From assembly GCA_020832865.1 (NCBI GenBank), contig JAJHRJ010000003.1, forward strand, positions 1 to 19,031: 19,031 nt of DNA, given 5' to 3'. The stretch's first letter is position 1. Each line of letters opens with the position of its first letter. Below the pieces are notes generated by a model. That model did not search any database, was not told the DNA's origin, and saw only the letters and a list, made by a program, of their open reading frames with translations. The stretch comes from Desulfurococcaceae archaeon. GTDB taxonomy: Archaea > Thermoproteota > Thermoprotei_A > Sulfolobales > Desulfurococcaceae. The position numbers were made by a program, and so were the translations under genes. Of the stretch, positions 1-6,832 are shown piece by piece.

Positions 1-431
1 TCTCTAGTAGAAACCATTGACATGGTTACTTGTTTAAGCATTTTCCCAATGAGACTAGGCTTAATAATAGGTATTCCCAGGTGTAGTCGCTTAACTATAT
101 CTGCTATGTGTTTATTTCTAAATAACCCTATTCTAATAGGTATCTCGTGGGAGTGTGCTATAGCGAGGGCGAGGAAGTTTACCTCATCTCTACCAGTTAA
201 CGCTAACATCGCGTTTACTTCTTTTAAATTAACATACTCGTGTAAAGGTAGAGTAGTTATATCTCCCTCAATAAAGAACACGTCTCCAAGCCTCTCAAAG
301 ACAGGGCGCCTACTGGGATCTCTATCAACTACTATAACCTCTTCTGCGATCTCCTTGAAAACCGGGTCAGAGAGTAAGGCCTCAGAGGTGTCTCCTCCAC
401 CAACAACTAAGAGTTTAAGTTTAGTAACCAT
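1..431 (-). CDS. TrkA-N type NAD-binding protein (partial, C-terminus outside window)
   Basis: Reading the minus strand from the ATG at 431 gives 143 open codons up to the window edge, so the protein is cut at its C-terminal side. The N-terminus (KLKLLVVGGGDTSEALL, then a second strand ending VIVVDRDP) is a Rossmann beta-alpha-beta unit. The acidic residue after strand two suits NAD(H). Later stretches (VFFIEGDITT, AMLALTGRDEVNFLALAIA) match the RCK/TrkA-N pattern of K+ transporter and channel regulators. The glycine loop is GGGDTS rather than GxGxxG, so the third glycine is replaced. An in-frame stop lies just upstream, which fixes the ATG. A TATA-like run (CTTTATAAC on the minus strand) lies near 490-500. 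Family assignment is fairly sure; the partner transporter is not visible. Confidence 0.72.
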   Translation of the reverse strand, partial: MVTKLKLLVVGGGDTSEALLSDPVFKEIAEEVIVVDRDPSRRPVFERLGDVFFIEGDITTLPLHEYVNLKEVNAMLALTGRDEVNFLALAIAHSHEIPIRIGLFRNKHIADIVKRLHLGIPIIKPSLIGKMLKQVTMSMVSTR

Positions 432-538
432 AAGTTACCATCCGGAGATGTAGCATCAGCTAAACTAAGAATATTATTATTCTACTGGGTTATAAAGGCA
501 ATAGAGATCAGAGCATAGAGCTATCCTAAAAGGAGCTG

Positions 539-613
539 CGGGCCCGCCGGGATTTGAACCCGGGACCTCCGGCTTAGAAGGCCGGCGCCCTATCCTAGCT
601 AGGCGACGGGCCC
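539..613 (-). tRNA. tRNA-Arg (anticodon UCU)
   Basis: The minus strand folds into a full cloverleaf. The acceptor is GGGCCCG/CGGGCCC, the D stem GCCU/GGGC, the anticodon stem CCGGC/GCCGG with loop CUUCUAA, and the T arm CCGGG-UUCAAAU-CCCGG, with discriminator G at 539. The anticodon UCU is complementary to plus-strand 576-578 and reads AGA. A full CCA end is not encoded, as is common in archaea. There is no intron. An AT-rich stretch at 639-653 sits at TATA distance upstream. The acceptor stem is identical to that of the tRNA-Pro at 4693. Confidence 0.96.
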
Positions 614-1147
614 TCTAGGTTTCCTCTTCTAGTAGAGGTTAATAATTGTTTTACTCTTCTAATTCGAGAAGTCCTTTTAGTTTTATACTTACTTGTAGTG
701 TTTTGCTTTTACTGGTGTTTGAGTTCTCTTAGAGCTGTAAAGTGTGAATACGTAAGCCTATGACCGATCTATGATTACTTGTGATTAGTTGAGGATGATT
801 ATGTGTGACTGGTTTGAATTTATTAGCTTCTCTACGTGTACTTGGTTGTGAATGATGAGTTTTGCTGCTTGAATTACAGCTCTCAACGCAGATGAGGGGC
901 TTTTGGGTTATGTGGAGCCCTGATAGCCCGGGTAGTGATGCAGTGAAAACCCGAGCAGAGCCCGGGAACCCCGAGGCAAGAAGCATTCACAACTATTTAC
1001 AACTAACTACAAATGACTGCCTCGGGGAAACCCTCCTCGACACTCTACACGTACATGTGTGGTGCTGCGTAAACACATTGGCTCTTAAGGGTCAAAGTAT
1101 TACCGTTTTTTACCTCTTGTTGTCATATTAGTATTCGGTGTTTTTGA
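614..1147. other. Long gene-free region upstream of the oxidoreductase operon
   Basis: I see no credible protein gene here: the open frames have random-looking composition and overlap each other. The left part (about 640-850) is AT-rich and featureless apart from the tRNA promoter. The right part contains a GC-rich block (896-1031) with strong inverted repeats, listed separately. The last 100 bases before the GTG at 1148 are AT-rich (for example CATATTAGTATT at 1123-1134) and probably hold the operon promoter. No canonical TATA box stands out. Confidence 0.6.
896..1031. ncRNA. Possible structured RNA (GC-rich hairpin block)
   Basis: Two hairpins can be read directly. GCCCGGGT (926-933) pairs with ACCCGAGC (949-956), eight positions with one C-A mismatch. 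Its loop AGTGATGCAGTGAAA carries GA-rich, kink-turn-like pieces. CCCCGAGGCA (969-978) pairs perfectly with TGCCTCGGGG (1018-1027) around a 39-nt unstructured loop in which ACAACTA occurs twice. GC content is far above the flanks, the usual mark of a structured RNA in an AT-rich thermophile. I could not match it to RNase P RNA (no GAGGAAAGUCC-like motif) or to SRP RNA domain IV. Strand and ends are unknown. It could be an H/ACA-like RNA, a leader structure or chance. Confidence 0.3.
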
Positions 1148-1729
1148 GTGCTTTACGAGATATTGTTTTATGGGAGGGGTGGTCAAGGGGCTGTAACAGC
1201 TTCTCACATATTGGTTCAAGCGGCTATATATGAGAACAAGTATGGGCAGGGTTTCCCGTTTTTCGGCGCTGAGAGGAGAGGTGCACCTGTAACAGCGTAT
1301 GCTAGGATTAGCGATAAGCCCATATTGAGGCGGGGTGTCTTCAGTAGAGCTGACCTCGTAGTCGTGTTTGATCACAGGCTAATACAGCTGGGTTTACTCA
1401 AGAAAATCCCGGTGAAGAAGAATGGTGCACTAGTAGTCAACGCGAGTAGTAGTGCGAGTATTGGGAGAGACCTCATTAACGCTGAGGGGAGAGTTCGCGT
1501 TTATGCTGTAGATGCTACTAAGATAGCTGAGGATTTAAGACTTGTAGTAGCGGGGTGGCCTCTTGTAAACACAGCAATGCTCGGTGCTCTCGTTAAAGCA
1601 CTGCCAGTAGTCTCACTAGAGAGCATTGAGAGAGCTATACTTGAGTATTTTGGACCTAAAGCTGGCAAAGTCAACAGCGAGGCGGCTACTAGAGCCTACA
1701 AGGAGCTCAGATATCTAGGAGAGGTGTAA
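1148..1729 (+). CDS. porG: Pyruvate/2-oxoacid:ferredoxin oxidoreductase, gamma subunit
   Basis: This is the gamma subunit of a four-subunit 2-oxoacid:ferredoxin oxidoreductase, which oxidatively decarboxylates pyruvate (or a related oxoacid) with CoA and reduces ferredoxin in the cytoplasm. The 193-residue product has the family N-terminus YGRGGQGAVTASHILVQAA at residues 9-27. It also has the conserved FFGAERRGAPVTAYARIS block and a hydrophobic core with VVFDHRLIQLG. The length is normal. The GTG at 1148 is the only usable start because a TGA immediately precedes it in frame. It heads the operon and its stop lies 4 nt before the delta start. Gene order gamma-delta-alpha-beta is that of the archaeal pyruvate and ketoisovalerate enzymes. 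Which oxoacid is preferred cannot be told from the sequence. Confidence 0.93.
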   Translation: MLYEILFYGRGGQGAVTASHILVQAAIYENKYGQGFPFFGAERRGAPVTAYARISDKPILRRGVFSRADLVVVFDHRLIQLGLLKKIPVKKNGALVVNASSSASIGRDLINAEGRVRVYAVDATKIAEDLRLVVAGWPLVNTAMLGALVKALPVVSLESIERAILEYFGPKAGKVNSEAATRAYKELRYLGEV

Positions 1730-1733
1730 AGTA

Positions 1734-2018
1734 GTGGTTAAAGTCATAAAGCCTGAGGAGAACTGCAAGCTACCTCTCACTAAGCCTACAATAGGCGTTG
1801 CAGGTAAAACTGGGCTGTGGAGAACTACAAGGCCTGTAGTAGACAACGAGAAGTGCACTCGGTGTTATCAGTGTGAGATATACTGCCCAGTAAATGTCAT
1901 ACGTGTTGAGCCTGAGGTGGGAGTTACTATAGACTATGAGTACTGTAAGGGCTGTGGTTTATGCGAAGATGTCTGTCCTAGAAACGCGATAATAATGGTG
2001 CCTGAGCCGGGTGAGTAG
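1734..2018 (+). CDS. porD: Pyruvate/2-oxoacid:ferredoxin oxidoreductase, delta subunit (2x[4Fe-4S] ferredoxin)
   Basis: This 94-residue electron-transfer subunit carries two complete ferredoxin motifs: Cys41/44/47/51 (CTRCYQCEIYCP) and Cys71/74/77/81 (CKGCGLCEDVCP). It should bind two [4Fe-4S] clusters that pass electrons from the catalytic subunits to ferredoxin. The N-terminal segment with GVAGKTGLWRTTRPVVD is typical of the POR/VOR delta subunit. The start is GTG at 1734, with AGGAGAGGTG (1717-1726) upstream inside the end of the gamma gene acting as ribosome binding site. The gene's last 8 nt overlap the alpha gene, indicating translational coupling. Confidence 0.95.
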   Translation: MVKVIKPEENCKLPLTKPTIGVAGKTGLWRTTRPVVDNEKCTRCYQCEIYCPVNVIRVEPEVGVTIDYEYCKGCGLCEDVCPRNAIIMVPEPGE

Positions 2019-3201
2019 AGTGCCAAAGAGGATCGCGCTAACGGGAAACCACGCAGTAGCCTACGCTGTGAAGCTGGCTAAGCCAGACGTCATCGCTGCA
2101 TATCCTATTACACCTCAGTCACCTATAGTAGAGAAGCTCTCAGAGATGGTTGAGTCAGGAGAACTTAAGTCATCTATGATTAGAGTAGAATCTGAGCACT
2201 CTGCGTTAGCAGCGTGTTTTGGCGCGGCTGTGGCTGGAGCACGCGTATTTACAGCTACTAGTAGTCAGGGCTTACTATATATGCACGAAGTCGTCCACTG
2301 GGCCTCTAGAGCGAGAATACCAATGGTTATGGCTATAGTGTCTAGAACTATTAACACGCCGTGGAATATATGGCCTGATCACAGCGACTTCGTGGATCAG
2401 AGGGATGCTGGGTGGGTTATGGCGTACGCTATGGATAACCAAGAGGCATTTGACCTCACGCTTCAGGCGTTCAAGATCAGTGAAGATCCATCCGTGTACT
2501 TGCCAGTAATGATTGGTATTGAGGGCTTTATTCTCAGTCACACAGCTATGCCAGTTGAGATTCCCGAGGAGAAACAGGTAGACGAGTGGCTTGGTGAGAG
2601 AGCACAACCCTACATAGTGGACGGCTCAGAGCCGCTGGGCCTTGGAGGCTTAACGTCACCAGAGGACACAGAGGACATGTTTTACGGTATTCAGGTTGCA
2701 ATGGAGAAGTCGAAGGAGACTATTAGGAGAGTTGATAGAGAATATGGTAAGTTATTTGGCAGGGAGTATGGGGGGTTGATATCTTGCTACAACTGTAGTG
2801 ACGCAAAGTACTTTGCCATTGCTATGGGTAGCTGGAGTGGAGATTTAATTGAAGCTGCCAGTAAGCTTAGAGATGAGGGGTATTCCCTGGGAGTAATTAG
2901 AGTCAGATTCTACAGGCCATTTCCCCATGAAGACCTGTGGAGTGCTCTGAGGGGTGCAAGGGGGATTTTCGTGTTTGATAGGGCTATAAGTTTCGGAGCG
3001 TGGGGTCCAATATTTACAGACCTCGTGGCTGGGCTCTCACAGTATACTAGTAAGTTGCCACCAGTAGTAAACATCGTTGCGGGAATAGCGGGTGTCCACG
3101 TGGGGTCAGAGGATTTCTACGAGATATTGAAGTCCCTTGTGAGTCGAGTTGAGAGTGGTCTTGAACACAGCTATTTTGAGTGGGTGAGAGTTAGGAGGTG
3201 A
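2011..3201 (+). CDS. porA: Pyruvate/2-oxoacid:ferredoxin oxidoreductase, alpha subunit
   Basis: The 396-residue alpha subunit carries the transketolase-like pyrimidine-binding domain. TGNHAVAYAVKLAKP then AAYPITPQSPIVEKL is the family signature near residues 11-45. It is followed by RVESEHSALAACFGAAVAGARVFTATSS around the catalytic glutamate region, and later by MGSWSGDLIEAASKLRDEG and FYRPFPHEDL of the C-terminal domain. It works with the beta subunit to bind thiamine diphosphate at their interface. The start is GTG at 2011; a second in-frame GTG at 2020 is possible. The stop TGA at 3199-3201 lies inside the strong ribosome binding site of the next gene. Substrate (pyruvate, 2-ketoisovalerate or other) is undecided. 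Confidence 0.94.
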   Translation: MSRVPKRIALTGNHAVAYAVKLAKPDVIAAYPITPQSPIVEKLSEMVESGELKSSMIRVESEHSALAACFGAAVAGARVFTATSSQGLLYMHEVVHWASRARIPMVMAIVSRTINTPWNIWPDHSDFVDQRDAGWVMAYAMDNQEAFDLTLQAFKISEDPSVYLPVMIGIEGFILSHTAMPVEIPEEKQVDEWLGERAQPYIVDGSEPLGLGGLTSPEDTEDMFYGIQVAMEKSKETIRRVDREYGKLFGREYGGLISCYNCSDAKYFAIAMGSWSGDLIEAASKLRDEGYSLGVIRVRFYRPFPHEDLWSALRGARGIFVFDRAISFGAWGPIFTDLVAGLSQYTSKLPPVVNIVAGIAGVHVGSEDFYEILKSLVSRVESGLEHSYFEWVRVRR

Positions 3202-3202
3202 T
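3193..3202 (+). promoter_or_regulatory. Strong Shine-Dalgarno site deciding the beta-subunit start
   Basis: AGGAGGTGAT is fully complementary to the conserved 3' end of archaeal 16S rRNA (GGAUCACCUCCU). It ends 4 nt before the ATG at 3207. This makes ATG 3207 the likely start, rather than the in-frame GTG at 3198, which lies inside the site. The site overlaps the stop codon of the alpha gene. Confidence 0.85.
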
Positions 3203-3206
3203 CTCT

Positions 3207-4115
3207 ATGAGTAAAAGCCAAGTTAAGCTTCCATTACCGTATAATGCTCGTGACGTCGTGTTACCAGGAGATGCAGCTTGCCACGGATGTCCAATTCCAA
3301 TAGCACTAAAAGTCCTCTCAGCGGTGTTCGGCGAGAAAATGATCCTAGTTGTCCCAGCATGCTGTACATCAGTAATAGTGGGCATGTACCCGTGGCAGTC
3401 ACTGAGAGCTAGTATTATACACGTGCCCTTCGCGTCTGCCGCTGCGGTTGCGTCTGGAGTAGCACAGGCCCTCAAAATGAGGGGTATTAATGATGTACAA
3501 GTCATTGCGTGGGCTGGTGACGGTGGCACAGCTGATATTGGTATGGCTACTCTGAGTGGTGCTGCTGAGAGGAATGAGGACTTAATCTATATAATGTACG
3601 ATAACGAGGCATATATGAACACAGGTATTCAGAGGAGTTCCTCAACGCCTCTGGGTGCGTGGACAACAACTACCCCTATTACTGGGAAGAGTGAACACAA
3701 GAAAGATGTCGCTAAGATACTAATAGCACACAATGCCCCTTACGTCGCTACTGCTAGTGTAGGGTATCCGCATGATCTCTATAGTAAGCTTCAGCGGGCA
3801 AGAAGTATTAGGGGCTTTAGGTTTATTCAGATTCACGCCCCCTGCCCACCGGGCTGGAGATTTGACCCTAAGTACACTGCGAGAATAGCTAAGTTAGCTG
3901 TTGAAACCGGGTTCTGGATTCTCTACGAGTATTATAATGGAAAGATAACGCTATCAGGCCCTAGTAGGCCACTACTAGACCCCTCTAAGAGGAGACCTAT
4001 TGAAGAGTACCTGAAACTACAGGGACGCTATAGGAGTATTACATCAGAGCTTGTAAGTAGTATTAGTGAGTATATTGAAGGTAACTGGAGCTGGGTAAAG
4101 CGCTACTTACAGTAG
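3207..4115 (+). CDS. porB: Pyruvate/2-oxoacid:ferredoxin oxidoreductase, beta subunit (TPP-binding)
   Basis: This 302-residue catalytic subunit binds the diphosphate end of thiamine diphosphate and one [4Fe-4S] cluster. Visible features, numbered from ATG 3207, are Cys25-x2-Cys28 in GDAACHGCPIP, Cys52/53 in PACCTS and Cys213 in APCPPGW as likely cluster ligands. WAGDGGTADIG (102-112) followed by DNEAYMNTG (132-140) forms the TPP/Mg2+ binding motif. Length and order match archaeal POR/VOR beta subunits. It is the last recognised subunit of the operon and is tightly coupled to the alpha gene. Confidence 0.94.
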   Translation: MSKSQVKLPLPYNARDVVLPGDAACHGCPIPIALKVLSAVFGEKMILVVPACCTSVIVGMYPWQSLRASIIHVPFASAAAVASGVAQALKMRGINDVQVIAWAGDGGTADIGMATLSGAAERNEDLIYIMYDNEAYMNTGIQRSSSTPLGAWTTTTPITGKSEHKKDVAKILIAHNAPYVATASVGYPHDLYSKLQRARSIRGFRFIQIHAPCPPGWRFDPKYTARIAKLAVETGFWILYEYYNGKITLSGPSRPLLDPSKRRPIEEYLKLQGRYRSITSELVSSISEYIEGNWSWVKRYLQ

Positions 4116-4128
4116 AGTGAAGTAGAAC

Positions 4129-4635
4129 TTGACTGAGGAGAAGACTAGTAGAGGGTATTTACACATACAGTTGGATTTTCTCTGTGATATGGGATTTACA
4201 TCTAGACTATTCAACGCTCTAAAAACAGCTGGATTAAATCCAAGGCAGGTGAGTTACGACTACGTAAGAGTACACTGCAAAATAGAGTTAAACGAGACCT
4301 CAGGTGCTCTAGGCAAGCTACGTGAACTCCTAGAGAGACAAGCAGGCTCTTGGAGAGAGCTGTGCATTGAGGCGTGGATAGAGACCTATGTAAACAGGCT
4401 TCAAGAGGCTAAATCGAGCAGTACAGTACTAATTGGGAGTATTCCAGTATATTTTAAACCGGGGAGTAAGAGCAGAGTGTACTATAAAATCATATGGTCT
4501 CAGCATAAGGGTTCAGCTGGGTTGATCAACTTACCCGAGAGTATGACTAGGCACTGTATACAAGGCAAAGACGTACAATCGCTTAGAAAGGCTTTTGAAC
4601 TCATAGAGGAGTTTACAATGCACTTTAATACCTAA
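4129..4635 (+). CDS. Hypothetical protein following the oxidoreductase operon
   Basis: I do not recognise this 168-residue protein. It starts with TTG at 4129, 13 nt after the beta-subunit stop, so it may be co-transcribed with the operon. No good ribosome binding site is visible and no strong alternative start exists before an internal ATG at residue 21. It is predicted soluble, with mixed helix and strand, no signal peptide and no membrane segment. The N-terminus (YLHIQLDFLCDMGFTSRLFNALKTAG) and the following YDYVRVHCKIEL look like a small alpha/beta unit. Cysteines are scattered without a CxxC motif, so a metal site is not supported. The 507-nt open frame, its position and its protein-like composition support it being real. 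Function is unknown. Confidence 0.6.
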   Translation: MTEEKTSRGYLHIQLDFLCDMGFTSRLFNALKTAGLNPRQVSYDYVRVHCKIELNETSGALGKLRELLERQAGSWRELCIEAWIETYVNRLQEAKSSSTVLIGSIPVYFKPGSKSRVYYKIIWSQHKGSAGLINLPESMTRHCIQGKDVQSLRKAFELIEEFTMHFNT

Positions 4636-4657
4636 GAGGACACGAGCTCTCGAAGTG

Positions 4658-4667
4658 TTTTTATAAA
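4658..4667 (+). promoter_or_regulatory. TATA box of tRNA-Pro
   Basis: TTTTTATAAA lies 26-35 nt before the first base of the tRNA at 4693, which is the archaeal TATA-box distance. It sits in the short spacer after the preceding protein gene. Confidence 0.7.
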
Positions 4668-4692
4668 CCCCGAGTTAAAAGGTTAAAGTTGA

Positions 4693-4781
4693 GGGCCCGT
4701 CGTCTAGCCTGGTTAGGATGCGGGGTTCGGGTCCATAGGCGGGAGTCCCCGTGACCCGGGGTTCAAATCCCCGCGGGCCCA
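4693..4781 (+). tRNA. tRNA-Pro (anticodon CGG), with a 14-nt intron
   Basis: The arms are acceptor GGGCCCG/CGGGCCC, D stem GUCU/GGAU, anticodon stem CGGGG/CCCCG and T arm CGGGG-UUCAAAU-CCCCG, with discriminator A at 4781. The anticodon stem encloses 21 nt instead of 7. Removing 14 nt (4732-4745) leaves the loop UUCGGGU, giving anticodon CGG for proline. The intron sits at the canonical 37/38 position. No CCA is encoded. Confidence 0.95.
4732..4745 (+). other. tRNA-Pro intron with bulge-helix-bulge splice motif
   Basis: The precursor folds into a textbook bulge-helix-bulge. UUCG (4726-4729) pairs with CGGG (4740-4743) as the 4-bp central helix. The 3-nt bulges are GG^U (4730-4732) and AG^U (4744-4746). 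CC/GG (4733-4734 with 4738-4739) closes an AUA loop. Cutting between the second and third bulge bases releases exactly 14 nt, the pattern of the archaeal splicing endonuclease. Confidence 0.9.
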
Positions 4782-4800
4782 CTAGGAGAGAAGTCTCACT

Positions 4801-5190
4801 ATGAGTGTTGACGAGACGAAAAAGATGTTGACTAGTATTCTAGAGAAGGGTGTAGAGTACCCCTTAGCAGATATATATGAAAGTAGATTTGTCGAGTTGA
4901 GGGCTACTCTAGGTAGAAATGGAAATCCCTGGTCTCTATGGATTTATGCTGGTAGAGAACGTGACCACATTTTAGTACCCTACGTGTACTGTAGCTGTAT
5001 GGACTTCATAATAAGGACTATTTTCACGAGGACTAGAACACACTGTAAACACCAGTTAGGGCTACTAGTAGCAATAAAGAGGAAAATGTATAGAACTCTC
5101 AGCGTAACGCTCGAGGAACTATATGTGATCGTCAATGAAATCCTCGAAAAAGGCTTCTCACCAACGCTTCGCAGAAAGCTATACAAGTAA
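4801..5190 (+). CDS. SWIM zinc-finger protein
   Basis: This 129-residue protein has one SWIM motif: Cys64-x-Cys66 (YCSCMDF) and, after 15 residues, Cys82-x-His84 (HCKHQLG), four ligands for zinc. SWIM domains bind DNA or protein partners. In eukaryotes and some archaea, small SWIM proteins act with Rad51/RadA paralogues, so a recombination role is possible but is inference. The region before the motif (residues 25-62) is rich in strands, and the C-terminus is helical and basic. The ATG at 4801 follows AGGAGAG (4784-4790). It begins a plus-strand group with Elf1 and GGGP synthase just after the tRNA. Confidence 0.82.
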   Translation: MSVDETKKMLTSILEKGVEYPLADIYESRFVELRATLGRNGNPWSLWIYAGRERDHILVPYVYCSCMDFIIRTIFTRTRTHCKHQLGLLVAIKRKMYRTLSVTLEELYVIVNEILEKGFSPTLRRKLYK

Positions 5191-5245
5191 TATACACAGC
5201 GTAAATTTAAAGTACACGAGCTATAAGTGAATACTGGAGGTTAAA

Positions 5246-5551
5246 ATGGGTCGCCGTAGAAAGAGGAGAAGAGTAATACCCAAACGCGTAGTGAGAATAC
5301 CGAAGGTGTTTCAGTGTCCTAATTGCTCACTTACAGCTCTATCTATCGCTATAAGGAAACGCGGGGATAGAGCTCAGGCCGTAATCATGTGTGGCAACTG
5401 TGGTCTAATCGACGACGAGGACTTCACGGATATACCGGCTATTTACCAGCCTGTTGATGTGTACGCGAAGTTCATAGATCTTTATGAGCGTGGAGAAGCC
5501 CACGTGAAGTTTGCTTCTAGCACTACTAGCATGGGGGGATCTAAAGAGTAG
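5246..5551 (+). CDS. Transcription elongation factor Elf1-like zinc ribbon protein
   Basis: This 101-residue protein has a very basic N-terminus (GRRRKRRRVIPKRVV) followed by a zinc ribbon with Cys24-x2-Cys27 (CPNC) and Cys49-x2-Cys52 (CGNCG). It then has an acidic DDEDF turn and a helix, the layout of archaeal and eukaryotic Elf1, which rides on RNA polymerase during elongation. The ATG at 5246 has a good ribosome binding site (TGGAGGT at 5235-5241). An AT-rich GTAAATTTAAAG near 5202-5213 is a plausible TATA box, giving a short leader. The stop is 2 nt before the GGGP synthase start, so the two are very likely co-transcribed. Confidence 0.85.
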   Translation: MGRRRKRRRVIPKRVVRIPKVFQCPNCSLTALSIAIRKRGDRAQAVIMCGNCGLIDDEDFTDIPAIYQPVDVYAKFIDLYERGEAHVKFASSTTSMGGSKE

Positions 5552-5553
5552 GT

Positions 5554-6300
5554 ATGCAGGTGAATAATTTGGGTAAGGTTCACGAGTACATTATGTCTAA
5601 AATAGAGAGAGGAGAGAAATTACATTTTACTCTAGTAGACCCAGATAAGGTTAATTCCAGTAGCCTGGAAAAAGTATCTAAAATTCTCGTTGAAGCTGGA
5701 ACAGATGCCTTCATGATTGGTGGTAGCTTAGCTGTGACACCTGAGGAGGCTTCTCTAGCAGCTAGAATTCTAAGAGAACACGGATTACCAGTAATAGTAT
5801 TTCCTGGAAACCTCAACTGTCTAACTCCACAAGCAGACGCGGTTTTATTCATGATCTTAATGAACAGCCTAGAACCATATTACTTAATACAGGCACACGT
5901 ACAGGCAGCCCCTATTATTGCAAAATATAGACTTGAACCACTACCTACAGCATACTTGGTTATAGGCGTAGATACTGCTGTAGCACATGTTGGAAGAGTT
6001 CACCCTATTCCACGAAATAAGCCAGAAATAGTAGTAGCTTATGCTCTAGCAGCTGAGATGCTGGGTCTCAAATACATGTATCTAGAGGCTGGAAGCGGAG
6101 CTAAAGAGCCGCTCTCACCTCTTTTCCCTCAATCTGTGAAAAAGTACACTAAGCTACTGACTATTGTAGGTGGTGGAATAAGGTCGGCTGAAGTAGCTAG
6201 AGAGTTAACTAGGCATGGTGCTGATATAATTGTCACGGGAACAATTGTGGAGGAAAGCGTGGACCTCGCGCAAAAAATTATACGTGCTATTAAAGAATAG
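5554..6300 (+). CDS. Geranylgeranylglyceryl phosphate synthase
   Basis: The enzyme joins geranylgeranyl diphosphate to sn-glycerol-1-phosphate, the first committed ether-bond step of archaeal membrane lipids. The 248-residue TIM-barrel protein shows the PcrB/GGGPS signatures: HFTLVDPDK at residues 24-32, IGGSLAVTPE near 56, VFPGNLNCLTPQADA in the middle, YLEAGSGAKEPL near 177, VGGGIRSAE near 206 and the terminal ADIIVTGTIVEE phosphate-binding loop. Length is normal. The ATG at 5554 follows the Elf1 stop by 2 nt. The related heptaprenyl enzyme is bacterial, so the archaeal GGGPS activity is the sensible reading. Confidence 0.95.
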   Translation: MQVNNLGKVHEYIMSKIERGEKLHFTLVDPDKVNSSSLEKVSKILVEAGTDAFMIGGSLAVTPEEASLAARILREHGLPVIVFPGNLNCLTPQADAVLFMILMNSLEPYYLIQAHVQAAPIIAKYRLEPLPTAYLVIGVDTAVAHVGRVHPIPRNKPEIVVAYALAAEMLGLKYMYLEAGSGAKEPLSPLFPQSVKKYTKLLTIVGGGIRSAEVARELTRHGADIIVTGTIVEESVDLAQKIIRAIKE

Positions 6301-6316
6301 TAGATAGGCAACTCAA

Positions 6317-6574
6317 TTACTCAGGTTTTTGAGTAATATACTTGTTCTTAAATGCCTCTTCTAAGTCTATGTTTAGTAAATTCGCGATACTTAAAAGCCA
6401 CGCAAAAACATCTGCGAGCTCTTCCTCTGTGGCGACTCTATCTGCTTTAATAATAGCGTCTGCGAGTTCACCTACTTCTTCAATAAACCATGTAAACGTC
6501 GCGTAGAGCCCCCTTATAGAGTCTCTCTCATAGTACTTCTCCCGTATGAGTCTCTGGACTTGTCTTAAATCCAC
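6317..6574 (-). CDS. MazG-like nucleotide pyrophosphohydrolase
   Basis: This 85-residue all-helical protein has the MazG-family metal motif EExxE...ExxD: Glu32, Glu33 and Glu36 in IEEVGELADAI, then Glu52 and Asp55 in EELADVFAWLL. Such proteins hydrolyse (d)NTPs to monophosphate and pyrophosphate as house-cleaning enzymes. It is a single short MazG domain, as expected of the small archaeal type that works as dimers or tetramers. The start is GTG at 6574; a nearby ATG at 6581 is out of frame. A GGGGAGATGAGG stretch upstream can serve as ribosome binding site. It is transcribed away from Sec61-beta and converges with GGGP synthase, leaving 16 nt between them. Confidence 0.88.
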   Translation of the reverse strand: MDLRQVQRLIREKYYERDSIRGLYATFTWFIEEVGELADAIIKADRVATEEELADVFAWLLSIANLLNIDLEEAFKNKYITQKPE

Positions 6575-6652
6575 CCCTCATCTCCCCGAAAACGAGTCCT
6601 CTGCAAATATTAATCCCTGGAATTTTTATGATAAGTAGTGTAGGTGACATTT
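6575..6652. promoter_or_regulatory. Divergent promoter region (MazG-like / Sec61-beta)
   Basis: These 78 bp separate two divergent genes. AATTTTTATGAT (6621-6632) is a TATA-like element about 25 nt before the Sec61-beta ATG region. GGATTAATATTTG, read on the minus strand at about 6605-6617, can serve the MazG-like gene. A GGTGA site at 6643-6647 is the ribosome binding site for Sec61-beta. Confidence 0.5.
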
Positions 6653-6832
6653 ATGAGTAAGCGTAAAGGTAAGAGAGATACACCGGGTGTGATGTCCGCG
6701 GCCGGCTTAATTAGGTTCTACGAAGAGACAGACGCTGTGATCACTATAAAGCCACATCTTCTAATAGCTATCTGTATAGTACTGGTAGTCATAGTGATTA
6801 TTCTCTCAAAAGTACTACCACTATTCCCGTAG
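6653..6832 (+). CDS. Preprotein translocase subunit Sec61-beta
   Basis: This 59-residue small subunit belongs to the archaeal SecY/Sec61 protein-conducting channel. The N-terminal basic cytosolic tail (MSKRKGKRDTPGVMSAAGLIRFYEE) contains the GLIRFYEE motif shared by archaeal Sec61-beta proteins. One membrane helix (about residues 36-56) and a short PLFP tail finish the protein. The ATG at 6653 has a GGTGA ribosome binding site 5 nt upstream and is preferred over the in-frame GTG at 6644, which lies inside that site. Confidence 0.93.
   Translation: MSKRKGKRDTPGVMSAAGLIRFYEETDAVITIKPHLLIAICIVLVVIVIILSKVLPLFP

Noticed and set aside
852..923. ATGATGA at 852 and CTGA at 920 as another box C/D RNA
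   Set aside because: The spacing is too long (over 70 nt between boxes), and no C' and D' pair fits at 12-nt guide distance.
896..1031. Assignment of the GC-rich block as RNase P RNA or SRP RNA
   Set aside because: The conserved GAGGAAAGUCC-type motif of RNase P and the GGAAG...AGCAG pattern of SRP domain IV are both missing.
729..1375. Open frames of 85-91 codons on both strands across the region before the oxidoreductase operon
   Set aside because: They overlap each other and the GC-rich block, have no ribosome binding sites or recognisable domains, and their composition looks random.
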